64,000 nt of DNA from Rhodocyclales bacterium (GTDB lineage Bacteria; Pseudomonadota; Gammaproteobacteria; Burkholderiales; Rhodocyclaceae): assembly GCA_016183655.1 (NCBI GenBank), contig JACPEH010000008.1, forward strand, positions 62,001 to 126,000. The letters run 5' to 3'. The first letter of the stretch is position 1. Each line of letters starts with the position of its first letter. The notes under the pieces are model-generated. The model was not told the origin of the DNA and ran no database searches. It was given only the letters and a program-made list of their open reading frames with translations. Positions 11,436 to 19,905 of the stretch are shown here, piece after piece. The position numbers and the translations under genes were made by a program.

Positions 11436-12217
11436 TCGTAATTTCCCTTGAGCAGCTCTTGATATTCTTTCGACGCCGGAAACTTGCGGCGCAACTGCGT
11501 GACGTAGCCGATTTCGGCTTCGCGATCACCGACCTTGCGCTCGATGCGGGCGCCCAGCCAGAGCACTTCGGCGTTCGGCTCGATTTTCCGCACCAGTTCG
11601 CTGACCTGCTTGCGCGCCTCGTCAAGGCGGCCGGTGCGGTAGTTGAGCTCAGCAAGACGCAGCGTGGCAACCGGGCTGCCGCCGGACATGCGATAGGCCT
11701 TCTCCAGGTAGTCGGCGGCAAGCGGCAGGTCGCCCATGTTCATCGCGCACTGCCCGGCATTCAGGTAGGCGCGGTCCGGCGTCTGGTAGAGACGGTTGCG
11801 CAGCGCGCGCTCGAAGTGCGGCATGGCTTCCTTGCCGCGGCTGTTCTGGCACAGGAACCAGCCGTAGTTGTTGGCGATCTCGGGATCGTCCGGCGCGTAG
11901 CGCAGCGCCTCCCGGAAATTGTCCTCGGCGTGGTTCGGTTCCTTCAGGAAATGGTGCACCAGCGCCCGCATGCTGTACGCCGGGGCGTAGGTCGGATCGA
12001 TGTAGATGGCGACCGTCAGTTCCTCCATCGCCACCGGGACGTTGCCGTCCTGGAAATACAGCGAGCCCAGTTCGGTATGGACCTTGGCCCGGCTGCGCGG
12101 ATCCTTGGTCACGGCGTCCTGGTTGCCGCCCCCCTGCTGCGCCAGTGCGGCCGGAGGCAAGGCAAGGGCAAGGGCAGCCGTCAGCGCGAGCGAGAAACGG
12201 GCGAGGGAAGCAATCAT
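11432..12217 (-). CDS. pilW: type IV pilus biogenesis/stability protein PilW (PilF)
   Basis: PilF/PilW is the pilotin that delivers the PilQ secretin to the outer membrane for type IV pili. 261 residues: an N-terminal export signal ([24 protein letters not shown]) followed by several tetratricopeptide repeats ([38 protein letters not shown]). There is no clear lipobox cysteine, so it may be soluble rather than lipidated, unlike the Pseudomonas protein. It lies between rlmN and rodZ, with 4-base overlaps on both sides. Confidence 0.88.
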   Translation of the reverse strand: MIASLARFSLALTAALALALPPAALAQQGGGNQDAVTKDPRSRAKVHTELGSLYFQDGNVPVAMEELTVAIYIDPTYAPAYSMRALVHHFLKEPNHAEDNFREALRYAPDDPEIANNYGWFLCQNSRGKEAMPHFERALRNRLYQTPDRAYLNAGQCAMNMGDLPLAADYLEKAYRMSGGSPVATLRLAELNYRTGRLDEARKQVSELVRKIEPNAEVLWLGARIERKVGDREAEIGYVTQLRRKFPASKEYQELLKGNYE

Positions 12218-13308
12218 GATCTGGCCTCATGTACTTCGATGACGCGGCGCCCGGTGCGCCGGGTCTTGTCGAGCACCTGTCCGGCCAACTGGCCGCAGGC
12301 GGCATCGATGTCGTCGCCGCGCGTCTTGCGCGTGGTGGTGACGATGCCGGCGTCGATCAGGAGGCCGGCGAAACGGCGGATCCGTTCCGGCTTCGAGCGC
12401 AGGTAGGGCGAGCCGGGGAACGGGTTGAAGGGAATCAGGTTGAACTTGCACGGCACGTCGCGGGTGAGTGCGAGCAATTGCCGGGCGTGCGCGTCGGAGT
12501 CGTTCACGCCGTCGAGCATCACGTATTCGAAGGTAACGAAGTCGCGCGGCGCCTTTTCGAGATAGCGGCGGCAGGCGGCCATCAGCTCGGCCAGCGGGTA
12601 TTTCTGGTTGATCGGCACCAGCTCGTCGCGCAGCGCATCGTTCGGCGCGTGCAGCGATACCGCCAGCGCCACCGGGCATTCGTCGCGCAGGCGGTCCATC
12701 GCCGGCACCACCCCCGAGGTGGACACCGTGACGCGCCGCCGCGACAACCCATAGGCGTTGTCGTCGAGCATCAGGCGCAGCGCGGTGACGGTGTTCTCGA
12801 AGTTGGCCAGCGGCTCGCCCATGCCCATCAGCACGACGTTGCTGATGATGCGCTCGCCCTTCGGATCGGCGCCCAGGGCACGGTTGGCCTGCCACAGCTG
12901 GCCGATGATCTCGGCCACCGTCAGGTTGCGGTTGAAACCCTGCTTGCCGGTCGAGCAGAAGCTGCAGTCCAGCGCGCAGCCGGCCTGCGTGGACACGCAC
13001 AGCGTGCCACGATCGTCCTCGGGGATGAACACCGTCTCGACGGCATTGCCGCCGCCGACATCGATCAGGAACTTGCGCGTGCCGTCGTCCGACAGCTTGT
13101 CGGAGACGACCGCGGGCGGCGCCACGACCGCCATCGCCTTGAGCTTCTCGCGCAGGCTCTTGGCGATGTCGGTCATCGCGTCGAAGTCGCTCTGCCCGGA
13201 ACGATGCATCCAGCGCAGCACCTGGCGCGCCCGGAACGGCTTTTCGCCGATGCTGGTGAACCAGGCGGTCAGGCCTTCGGCATCGAAATCGAGCAGATTG
13301 ACGGTCAT
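12214..13308 (-). CDS. rlmN: dual-specificity 23S rRNA/tRNA methyltransferase RlmN
   Basis: Radical-SAM enzyme that methylates C2 of adenine 2503 in 23S rRNA and A37 in some tRNAs. 364 residues. The radical-SAM motif is [15 protein letters not shown], and [24 protein letters not shown] and [12 protein letters not shown] are family signatures. A later Cys in the C-terminal part (ACGQLAGQ) corresponds to the methyl-carrying cysteine. It follows ndk by 13 bases on the same strand. Confidence 0.97.
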   Translation of the reverse strand: MTVNLLDFDAEGLTAWFTSIGEKPFRARQVLRWMHRSGQSDFDAMTDIAKSLREKLKAMAVVAPPAVVSDKLSDDGTRKFLIDVGGGNAVETVFIPEDDRGTLCVSTQAGCALDCSFCSTGKQGFNRNLTVAEIIGQLWQANRALGADPKGERIISNVVLMGMGEPLANFENTVTALRLMLDDNAYGLSRRRVTVSTSGVVPAMDRLRDECPVALAVSLHAPNDALRDELVPINQKYPLAELMAACRRYLEKAPRDFVTFEYVMLDGVNDSDAHARQLLALTRDVPCKFNLIPFNPFPGSPYLRSKPERIRRFAGLLIDAGIVTTTRKTRGDDIDAACGQLAGQVLDKTRRTGRRVIEVHEARS

Positions 13309-13321
13309 CGAAATATTTCGA

Positions 13322-13750
13322 TTAACGGCCGGAGTAAACGTTCATTTCCGGGAAGAAGAAGCCGATTTCCACCTTGGCGGTATCCGGGCCGTCGGAACCG
13401 TGCACGGCGTTGGCGTCGATCGACTCGGCGAAGTCGGCGCGGATCGTGCCCGGCTCGGCCTTCTTCGGGTCGGTGGCGCCCATCAGCTCGCGGTTCTTGG
13501 CGATCGCGTTGTCGCCTTCCAGCACCTGGATCATCACCGGGCCGGAGATCATGAAGGCCACCAGATCCTTGAAGAACGGACGCTCCTTGTGCACGGCGTA
13601 GAACTGGCCGGCTTCCTGCGGCGACAGCCAGGCCATCTTGGAGGCAACGATCTTCAGGCCGTTCGATTCGAAACGGGAGTAGATCTTGCCGATCACGTTC
13701 TTGGCGACGGCGTCCGGCTTGATGATGGAAAGAGTGCGTTCGATGGCCAT
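13322..13750 (-). CDS. ndk: nucleoside diphosphate kinase
   Basis: Equilibrates nucleoside tri- and diphosphates through a phosphohistidine. 142 residues. It opens [18 protein letters not shown] and has the catalytic motif NAVHGSDG, with the active-site His. It is the first gene of the housekeeping run on the minus strand, with a GGAGC ribosome site seven bases before the ATG. Confidence 0.98.
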   Translation of the reverse strand: MAIERTLSIIKPDAVAKNVIGKIYSRFESNGLKIVASKMAWLSPQEAGQFYAVHKERPFFKDLVAFMISGPVMIQVLEGDNAIAKNRELMGATDPKKAEPGTIRADFAESIDANAVHGSDGPDTAKVEIGFFFPEMNVYSGR

Positions 13751-13794
13751 TCTAAAGCTCCAAAATACAATGGTTTAGTGAAATGAAACGGGGA

Positions 13795-13803
13795 ATTTTA
13801 GCA
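13795..13803 (-). promoter_or_regulatory. extended -10 promoter for ndk and following genes
   Basis: On the minus strand TGCTAAAAT fits an extended -10 element (TGnTAnAAT). It lies about 45 bases upstream of the ndk start, with no good -35 hexamer. It would drive ndk-rlmN-pilW-rodZ-ispG and beyond, because the gaps in this run are 25 bases or less. Confidence 0.4.
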
Positions 13804-13833
13804 GTTTTCGCTGGGCTTCATGCGTTCCGACAA

Positions 13834-13870
13834 GAAAAAATGGCGCGCCGCGGTTTCCCGCGGGCGCGCC
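13834..13870 (-). terminator. terminator of the TRAP transporter operon
   Basis: Just downstream of dctM on the minus strand, a long GC stem (13860-13870 region pairing with 13842-13853, loop about TTTC/GAAA) is followed by ATTTTTTCTTG. It separates the TRAP operon from ndk. Confidence 0.8.
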
Positions 13871-13892
13871 ACCGAACGCAAGCTTGCGCGAC

Positions 13893-15176
13893 TTACATCA
13901 TGCCGAGGGTCTTCGGCAGCCAGATCGACATCGCCGGCCAGTAGGTGACGAGCATCAGGAAGCCGAGCATCGACAGCAGCCACGGCCAGACGGCGACGGT
14001 CAGCTCGGTGATCCCCATCTTGGTGATGCCCGACGCGACATAGAGGTTGAGGCCGACCGGCGGATGGCACATGCCGACTTCCATGTTCACCACCATCAGG
14101 ATGCCGAAGTGCACCGGATCGATGCCCAGCTTCACCGCCACCGGGAACAGGATCGGCGCGAAGATCAGCACAATCGACGACGGCTCCATGAAGTTGCCGG
14201 CCAGGAGCAGGATGATGTTCACCGCCAGCAGGAAGGTGATCACGCCCAGGCCGTGGCCCAGCATCCAGTCAGCCAGCGCCTGCGGGATGTTCTCGTTGGT
14301 CATGATGAACGAGAAAAGCACGGCATTGGTGATGATGTAGAGCAGCATCGCCGACATGTTGGCCGAGTTCAGCAGCACCTTCGGCACGTCCTTCAGGCCC
14401 ATGTCCTTGTAGACGAAGACCGCGACGACGAAGGCATAGACGGCGCTCATCGCGGCGGCCTCGGTCGGCGTGAACATGCCGGTATAGATACCGCCCATGA
14501 CCACGACGATCAGGAACAGGCCCCAGGCCGACTTGCGGAAGGCGTCCAGACGCTGCCCCCACGACGCCTTCGGCTGGCGCGGATAGTTGAACTTCCGCGC
14601 GCGGTACCAGGTGACGCCGCCGAGCGTCGCTGCCAGCGCAATGCCCGGAATGACGCCGGCCATGAAGAGCGCGCCGACCGAGGTGTTGGTCGCCACCGAG
14701 TACATGACCATGACGATCGACGGCGGGATCAGGATGCCGAGCGCGCCCGAGGTCGAGATCACACCGGCGCCGAACTTGTTCGGGAAACCCGCCTTGACCA
14801 TCGCCGGCAGCAGGATCGAGCCGATCGCCACCACCGTCGCCGGCGACGAACCCGACACCGCGGCGAACAGCGCGCAGGCCAGAACCCCGGCGAGGCCGAG
14901 GCCGCCGTACCAGTGGCCGACCATCGAGGTGGCGAAGGTGATCATCCGCTTCGCCACGCCGCCGTGGGTCAGGAAATTGCCGGCGAGGATGAAGAACGGG
15001 ATGGCCATGATCTCGAACTTCTCGATGCCGGTGAACAGCTTCAGCGCCACCGACTCCAGCGGCACCTCGGTCATTGTGAACAGAAAGGTCAGTACCGTCA
15101 GGCCGAGCGAGATCGAGATCGGCATGCCGGTCAGCATGAGCACCGCCAGCAGGGAGAAAATCACGAGGGCGTTCAT
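13893..15176 (-). CDS. dctM: TRAP transporter large permease DctM
   Basis: Large membrane subunit of a tripartite ATP-independent periplasmic transporter, carrying the Na+-coupled transport path. 427 residues with about 12 hydrophobic segments. Typical signatures are FAAVSGSSPATVVAIGSIL, PPSIVMVMYSV and GNFMEPSSIVLIFAPI, which are the ITR/DctM family hallmarks. It overlaps dctQ by four bases. The substrate is probably C4-dicarboxylates, judged from DctP and the neighbouring DctS/DctR-type regulators. Confidence 0.94.
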   Translation of the reverse strand: MNALVIFSLLAVLMLTGMPISISLGLTVLTFLFTMTEVPLESVALKLFTGIEKFEIMAIPFFILAGNFLTHGGVAKRMITFATSMVGHWYGGLGLAGVLACALFAAVSGSSPATVVAIGSILLPAMVKAGFPNKFGAGVISTSGALGILIPPSIVMVMYSVATNTSVGALFMAGVIPGIALAATLGGVTWYRARKFNYPRQPKASWGQRLDAFRKSAWGLFLIVVVMGGIYTGMFTPTEAAAMSAVYAFVVAVFVYKDMGLKDVPKVLLNSANMSAMLLYIITNAVLFSFIMTNENIPQALADWMLGHGLGVITFLLAVNIILLLAGNFMEPSSIVLIFAPILFPVAVKLGIDPVHFGILMVVNMEVGMCHPPVGLNLYVASGITKMGITELTVAVWPWLLSMLGFLMLVTYWPAMSIWLPKTLGMM

Positions 15177-15964
15177 TGCTGGTCTCCTTCCCTGCCGGGA
15201 ATGCGGCGCTCGTCGCCGGTACGGCGGTCTTCGCCGGTGCGGCGCTTGTCCTCGTCGGCACGGCGCTCCTCGCCGCTGCGACGCTCGCCGACCATGGTGT
15301 GCTTCAGGTCGTGCATGTGCAGGTTGTCATCCATGGCGTAGGGATTCAGATTGACATCGGGCAACGTTTTCTCCTCGTCGAGGCCTTCGACGTGACCATG
15401 ATCGTGGTGCGGCAGCTCGCCGGTGCGGATGAACGCGACGCAGACCTGCAGGAAGCGGAAGCACATCAGCGAGGAGCCGAGCGGGATCGCGCTGTAGACG
15501 ATCCAGGTCGCCACCTCCAGATCCGGCGTGATCGGGCCCTCGTAGAGGTCGCCCATCTCCAGGCCGAAGAAGTGGAAGAACGCGTAGTGGGCGCCGTTCT
15601 CCCAGACGAAAGTCGCACCCAGGGTGGCGATGGTGCCGGTGAACAACGCGCCGGCAAGCAGGCCGAAGATGATGAACTTGCCGCGCATGCGGTCGTCGAG
15701 CCGGTTGATCAGCACGTCGACGCCGACGTGGATGCCGGTGCGCACGCCGTAGGCGGCGCCGAACTTGGCCATCCACACGAACATGATGATGCACAGCTCC
15801 TGCGCCCAACCGACGTTGAGCGACAGCAGCCAGTCCTGCAGTACCGGGATGTCATAGCCCGACAGGTATCGGTGCATGACCGAGATGAAGATGATGACCG
15901 TCGCCGCTCCCATCAGGAAGGTAACGAGCAGCTCTTCGAGGTGATTGAGTGCCTTGTTGATCAT
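15173..15964 (-). CDS. dctQ: TRAP transporter small permease DctQ with charged tail
   Basis: Small membrane subunit of the TRAP transporter. 263 residues with four hydrophobic helices (about 10-33, 55-75, 98-120 and 147-170), the usual DctQ topology. The start is ATG at 15964 (MINKALNHLEELL), with a G-rich ribosome site; an upstream GTG is in frame but less likely. Odd feature: after the last helix there is an approximately 80-residue cytoplasmic tail. It ends in tandem Arg/Glu/Asp units (GEERRADEDKRR, TGEDRR, TGDERR) not expected in the family. Confidence 0.9.
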   Translation of the reverse strand: MINKALNHLEELLVTFLMGAATVIIFISVMHRYLSGYDIPVLQDWLLSLNVGWAQELCIIMFVWMAKFGAAYGVRTGIHVGVDVLINRLDDRMRGKFIIFGLLAGALFTGTIATLGATFVWENGAHYAFFHFFGLEMGDLYEGPITPDLEVATWIVYSAIPLGSSLMCFRFLQVCVAFIRTGELPHHDHGHVEGLDEEKTLPDVNLNPYAMDDNLHMHDLKHTMVGERRSGEERRADEDKRRTGEDRRTGDERRIPGREGDQQ

Positions 15965-16029
15965 TGGTGTTCCCCCGGAACCCCCGGGCACCCTGCGGCG
16001 CCCGGGATTCTTCTTGTTGAGTCAGGCGA

Positions 16030-17037
16030 TCAGAGCTTGTTCGGATCGAAACCGGTCGCCTTGTAGACGTTCTGGATGGTTTCCTTGCCGATACGCGCTT
16101 CCATCTTCTGGTGCACCGGCACCAGCGCCTTCTTGAACGCGGCGCGCTCGTCCTTGCTCGGCGAATGGATGGCAGTCTTGCCGCTCTTCTTCACCGCTTC
16201 CAGCGCATTGTCGTTCTCGATCTTGGCGATCTGGTTGGCGTAGCGGGTTGCCTGCTCCATCGCGTCCTCGAGCTGCTTCTTCACGTCGGCCGGCAGACCG
16301 TCCCAGAACTTCTTGTTCACGATCACCGCGTAGCCGAGGTAACCGTGCTCGGTCAGCGTCAGGTGCTTCTGTACTTCGTGCATCTTCTGCGTATAGAGGT
16401 TCGAGATCGGGTTCTCGGTGCCGTCGACAACGCCCGTCTGCAGCGCCTGGTAGACCTCGGAGAAGGCCATCACCTGCGGCAGCGCGCCGAGCGCACGGAT
16501 CTGCTCTTCGAGCACCTTCGACGACTGGATGCGCAGCTTCTTGCCCTTCAGGTCGGCCGGGGCCTTGATCGGGGTGTTCGCCGAGAACGACTTGAAGCCG
16601 TTGTCCCAGTACGCCACGCCGCGGATACCCTTGGGCTCTAGCTTGGCCAGCAGCTGCTTGCCGACGTCACCGGTGGTGATCTTGTGCAGTTGGTCGTAGC
16701 CGTCGAAGATGTAGGGCAGGTCGAAGACCTCGAATTCCTTGACGCCGAGCGGGCCGAACTTGGCCAGCGACGGGGCCAGCATCTGCACGGCGCCAAGCTG
16801 CAGCGCTTCCATTTCTTCCTTGTCCTTGTATAGCGTCGAGTTCGCATAGACCTCGACCTTGACCTTGCCCTTGGTCAGCTCGTCCGCCTTCTTGGCGAAG
16901 TATTCGGCGGCCTTGCCCTTCGGCGTATCGGCAGCGACGACGTGGCTGAACTTGATGACGATCGGCTGCTGCGCGAAGGCAGCGACCGAGAAGGCGCAAG
17001 CGGCCAGACCCACGATCAGTTTCTTGGAAAATTTCAT
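16030..17037 (-). CDS. dctP: TRAP transporter substrate-binding protein DctP
   Basis: Periplasmic binding protein that captures the substrate (probably succinate/malate/fumarate) for DctQM. 335 residues with a cleavable signal peptide (MKFSKKLIVGLAACAFSVAAF, cut after AQ or nearby). The mature protein starts QPIVIKFSHVVAADTPKGKA, the DctP family opening. The conserved substrate-carboxylate arginine is probably in KKLRIQSSKVLEEQIRALGA. First gene of dctPQM. A GGAGGAG ribosome site precedes the ATG. Confidence 0.95.
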   Translation of the reverse strand: MKFSKKLIVGLAACAFSVAAFAQQPIVIKFSHVVAADTPKGKAAEYFAKKADELTKGKVKVEVYANSTLYKDKEEMEALQLGAVQMLAPSLAKFGPLGVKEFEVFDLPYIFDGYDQLHKITTGDVGKQLLAKLEPKGIRGVAYWDNGFKSFSANTPIKAPADLKGKKLRIQSSKVLEEQIRALGALPQVMAFSEVYQALQTGVVDGTENPISNLYTQKMHEVQKHLTLTEHGYLGYAVIVNKKFWDGLPADVKKQLEDAMEQATRYANQIAKIENDNALEAVKKSGKTAIHSPSKDERAAFKKALVPVHQKMEARIGKETIQNVYKATGFDPNKL

Positions 17038-17095
17038 CGTTTCTCTCCTCCAGAGTGTGTCCAGAATCAGGCGGGACGGTTTCCCGACTGAGCGC

Positions 17096-17124
17096 AGTAT
17101 CACAAATGCGCGGCCAGCCCTTAA
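17096..17124 (-). promoter_or_regulatory. candidate dctP promoter
   Basis: On the minus strand TTAAGG (17119-17124), 17 bases, then GATACT (17096-17101). Both boxes are weak matches, as expected for an activator-dependent promoter. The -35 box directly abuts the palindrome at 17125-17140. Confidence 0.35.
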
Positions 17125-17140
17125 TTGTGGATATCCACAA
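17125..17140. promoter_or_regulatory. 16-bp palindrome, candidate DctR operator
   Basis: TTGTGGATATCCACAA is a perfect 8+8 palindrome. It lies in the divergent gap between dctP and the sensor kinase gene, immediately upstream of the candidate dctP -35 box and 39 bases before the kinase start. Its symmetry suits a dimeric regulator such as the LuxR-type response regulator encoded nearby. The assignment is an inference. Confidence 0.45.
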
Positions 17141-17178
17141 CCCGCCGCCGAACGAAGGCCAGGAGTAAGATTCGGCCC

Positions 17179-19158
17179 ATGAATTCCGCAGGAACCTCCA
17201 CCCGCACGCCGGGGGCGACACCCGCCTGGTCGAGCTGGTATCTGACGATGCCCAAGCTGGCGGTCGGGCTGCTGGTCGTGCTGCTCGTCGCGCTGCTCTG
17301 GCTGCTGCAGGACAACGAGAAGGAGGAGCAGCGGGCCACCCTGATCGCCGACGTGCTCTGGCTGGAGCAGAGTTTCCGCTTCCACCTGGAGAACAACGCG
17401 GAGCAGCTGCAACAGCTGGCGCTCGACCTCGGCCGCGAGGACCGCCCCGAAAAACTCTTCGACACGCGGACCCGGCACCTGATCCGCACCAACCCGGAGC
17501 TGGTCCAGGTCGCCTGGCTAGACAACGACGGCGTCACGCGGGAAGCCCTGCCCAGCCACATCTCGCCGCGTCGGGGCGCGACCGGCGAGCGCGATCGCAG
17601 CGAGGACGGCTTCGAGCTGGCGAGGAAACTCGGCAAGCCGGTGTTCTCACGCACCTACGTAAGCCAGGACGAAGCCTTTTTCGAGCTGTACGTCCCGCTC
17701 TATCGCGGCAACCAGCTGGCCGGCATGCTCGTCGCCACGCACGCGCTGAACAACCTGGTCAGCCAGATGGTGCCCTGGTGGTTCGTCGAGAAGTACCGGC
17801 TGCAGATCATCGACGACGACGGCAAGGTCTTGTCGAGCAAGTCGAAACTCGACCCCGGGCCGGCCTCGCTGTCGCACCAGGTCCTCCTCGACCCGCCGGG
17901 TTACGGGCTGGCGCTGCATGCGACGGCCAACCGGGTGGCGACCAGCACCGCGCAGAACCTGATCATGACGCTGATCATCCTGCTCGCCGGCGCCGTCTTC
18001 TGGAGCCTGTGGGCGATCCGCGGGCTGATGCGCCACCGCCTCGCCGCCGAGCAGGCGCTGCGCACCGAGCACGCCTTCCGCAAGGCGATGGAGGATTCGC
18101 TGACCGTCGGCATGCGCGCGCGCGACCGCCGGGGCCGCATCACCTACGTCAACCCGGCCTTCTGCGAGCTGACCGGCTACGACGCCAGCGAGCTGATCGA
18201 CGCCCAGCCCCCCTATCCCTACTGGGACCCCGCGCTGCTCGAACGCACGCGCGAACTGCACGACCGGGTGCTCGACGGACTGGCCCCGGCCGAGGGCTTC
18301 GAGATCCGCGGGCGGCGGAAAGACGGCAGCTACTTCGACGCCCTCGTCTATGAAGCCCCGCTGATCGACGCCGACGGCAAGCACACCGGCTGGATGGGCT
18401 CGGTCCTCGACATCACGGAACGGAAGCGGGCCGAGGAGCTGGCCCGCCAGCACCAGGAAAAGCTGCAGGCCACCTCGCGCCTGGTGGCCATGGGCGAAAT
18501 GGCATCGACCCTGGCGCACGAGCTGAACCAACCGCTGGCGGCCATTTCCAGCTACAACGCCGGCTGCCTGAACCGCCTCGAATCGGGCAACTACCAGCCC
18601 GACGAACTGCGCGGCGTGCTGGAAAAGCTCGGCGTGCAGGCGCAGCGCGCCGGCCGCATCATCCGTCGCGTCCATGACTTCGTCAGGAAGCGCGAACCGA
18701 AGCTGGCCGAATGCGACCTCGCCGAAGTCGTCGACGACGCCATCGGCTTCATCGAACACCTGGCGCAGCAGCGCGGCGTCCGCATCGAGCGCGAGCTGCC
18801 CGGCTGGCGGCCGCCGCTGCTGGCAGACCAGGTGATGATCGAGCAGGTGCTCCTCAACCTGATGCGCAACGCCATCGAAGCCATGGGCGAAACGCCGCCG
18901 GAGCGACGCCGGCTGACCGTGCGCGTCACGCAGAACGAGCGCGAGGTCGAGGTGCGCGTCATCGACAACGGCAGCGGCATCGCCGACGCGGTGATGGAGC
19001 GGCTGTTTACGCCCTTCTTCTCGACCAAGGAGGACGGCATGGGAATGGGCCTCAACATCTGCCGTTCCATCATAGAATTCCACAAGGGCCGCCTGTGGGT
19101 CGAAGCCAACCCGCTGGGCGGCAGCGTTTTCGTATTCACCCTGCCGTTTTCACCCTGA
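17179..19158 (+). CDS. dctS: sensor histidine kinase, DctS-type
   Basis: Membrane sensor kinase, probably detecting C4-dicarboxylates and controlling dctPQM. 659 residues: membrane helix near residues 30-50 (LAVGLLVVLLVALLWLL), a periplasmic sensor domain of about 220 residues, a second helix (LIMTLIILLAGAVFWSLWAI), and a PAS domain (RGRITYVNPAFCELTGYDAS). A HisKA domain with phospho-acceptor His447 (LAHELNQPLAAISSY) and a HATPase domain (NLMRNAIEAM, DNGSGI, GMGMGLNICRSI) follow. ATG 17179 is chosen: an in-frame TTG at 17125 lies inside the palindrome and lacks a ribosome site. Confidence 0.88.
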   Translation: MNSAGTSTRTPGATPAWSSWYLTMPKLAVGLLVVLLVALLWLLQDNEKEEQRATLIADVLWLEQSFRFHLENNAEQLQQLALDLGREDRPEKLFDTRTRHLIRTNPELVQVAWLDNDGVTREALPSHISPRRGATGERDRSEDGFELARKLGKPVFSRTYVSQDEAFFELYVPLYRGNQLAGMLVATHALNNLVSQMVPWWFVEKYRLQIIDDDGKVLSSKSKLDPGPASLSHQVLLDPPGYGLALHATANRVATSTAQNLIMTLIILLAGAVFWSLWAIRGLMRHRLAAEQALRTEHAFRKAMEDSLTVGMRARDRRGRITYVNPAFCELTGYDASELIDAQPPYPYWDPALLERTRELHDRVLDGLAPAEGFEIRGRRKDGSYFDALVYEAPLIDADGKHTGWMGSVLDITERKRAEELARQHQEKLQATSRLVAMGEMASTLAHELNQPLAAISSYNAGCLNRLESGNYQPDELRGVLEKLGVQAQRAGRIIRRVHDFVRKREPKLAECDLAEVVDDAIGFIEHLAQQRGVRIERELPGWRPPLLADQVMIEQVLLNLMRNAIEAMGETPPERRRLTVRVTQNEREVEVRVIDNGSGIADAVMERLFTPFFSTKEDGMGMGLNICRSIIEFHKGRLWVEANPLGGSVFVFTLPFSP

Positions 19159-19168
19159 GCCCGCCGCC

Positions 19169-19768
19169 ATGAGCAACCAGGTCTACCTTGTCGACGACGA
19201 CGAAGCCATCCGCGATTCGCTCGGCTGGCTACTGCAGTCGCGCGGCCTCACCTGCACGGCCTTCGCCTCGGCCGAGGAATTCCTCGCCGCCTGGTCGCCG
19301 CAACTCGCCGGCTGCCTGCTGCTCGACATCCGCATGCAGGGCATGAGCGGGCTGCAGCTCTTCGACCGGCTGCTCGAACTCGGCAACCGCCTGCCGGTCC
19401 TCTTCCTCACCGGCCACGGCGACGTGCCGATGGCAGTCTCGGCGCTGAAGAAGGGCGCTTTCGATTTCGTCGAAAAACCCTGCGACGACAAGGAGCTGAT
19501 GGGCCGCGTGCTGGAAGCGCTGCAAGTCGACGCCAGCAACCGGGCCTCGGCGGCGAGCAGCGAATCGATCAACAGCCGGCTGGAAAAACTGACGACGCGC
19601 GAACGTCAGATCATGGAACTGATCCTCGCCGGCAAGTTCAACAAGGTCATCGCCGACGAGCTGCAGATCAGCATGCGTACGGTCGAGGTGCATCGCGCCA
19701 ATCTTTTCGAGAAAATGGGCGTGCGCACGGCGGTGGAGCTGTCGCAACTGATGACCGGCCGACGCTAA
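19169..19768 (+). CDS. dctR: FixJ/DctR-type response regulator
   Basis: Two-domain transcriptional regulator, 199 residues. The receiver domain has acidic residues YLVDDDEA, phospho-acceptor Asp53 (LLLDIRMQGMSG), T/S and Lys positions FLTGHGDV and VEKPCDD. The LuxR-type helix-turn-helix is LTTRERQIMELILAGKFNKV followed by IADELQISMRTVEVHRANLF. It begins ten bases after the kinase and is surely cotranscribed. By analogy with Rhodobacter DctS/DctR it should activate the divergent dctPQM operon. Confidence 0.9.
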   Translation: MSNQVYLVDDDEAIRDSLGWLLQSRGLTCTAFASAEEFLAAWSPQLAGCLLLDIRMQGMSGLQLFDRLLELGNRLPVLFLTGHGDVPMAVSALKKGAFDFVEKPCDDKELMGRVLEALQVDASNRASAASSESINSRLEKLTTRERQIMELILAGKFNKVIADELQISMRTVEVHRANLFEKMGVRTAVELSQLMTGRR

Positions 19769-19822
19769 CGGGCATGGACGAAAGCCGCCCCGAATGATGA
19801 AAGCCTTGCCCATGCCCGTTTC

Positions 19823-19861
19823 CCTCACCCCCGACCCCTCTCCCGCTTCGCGGGCGAGGGG
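19823..19861. repeat. REP-like GC hairpin
   Basis: Twelve-base arms 19835-19846 and 19850-19861 pair with one mismatch around a TTC loop, preceded by a pyrimidine-rich CCCTCACCCCCGA. This is the form of the intergenic palindromes found in many copies in proteobacterial genomes. It has no T-run, so it is not a classic terminator, although it lies just after the dctSR operon. Confidence 0.55.
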
Positions 19862-19905
19862 AGGTTCGAGAGCCGCTTCGCGTCTTTCACGTTAAAGGAG
19901 GCGCC

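Noticed and set aside
15180..15300. Possible CRISPR-like short repeats in the dctQ tail
   Set aside because: The repeats are in frame, contiguous, without spacers, and encode a charged protein tail.
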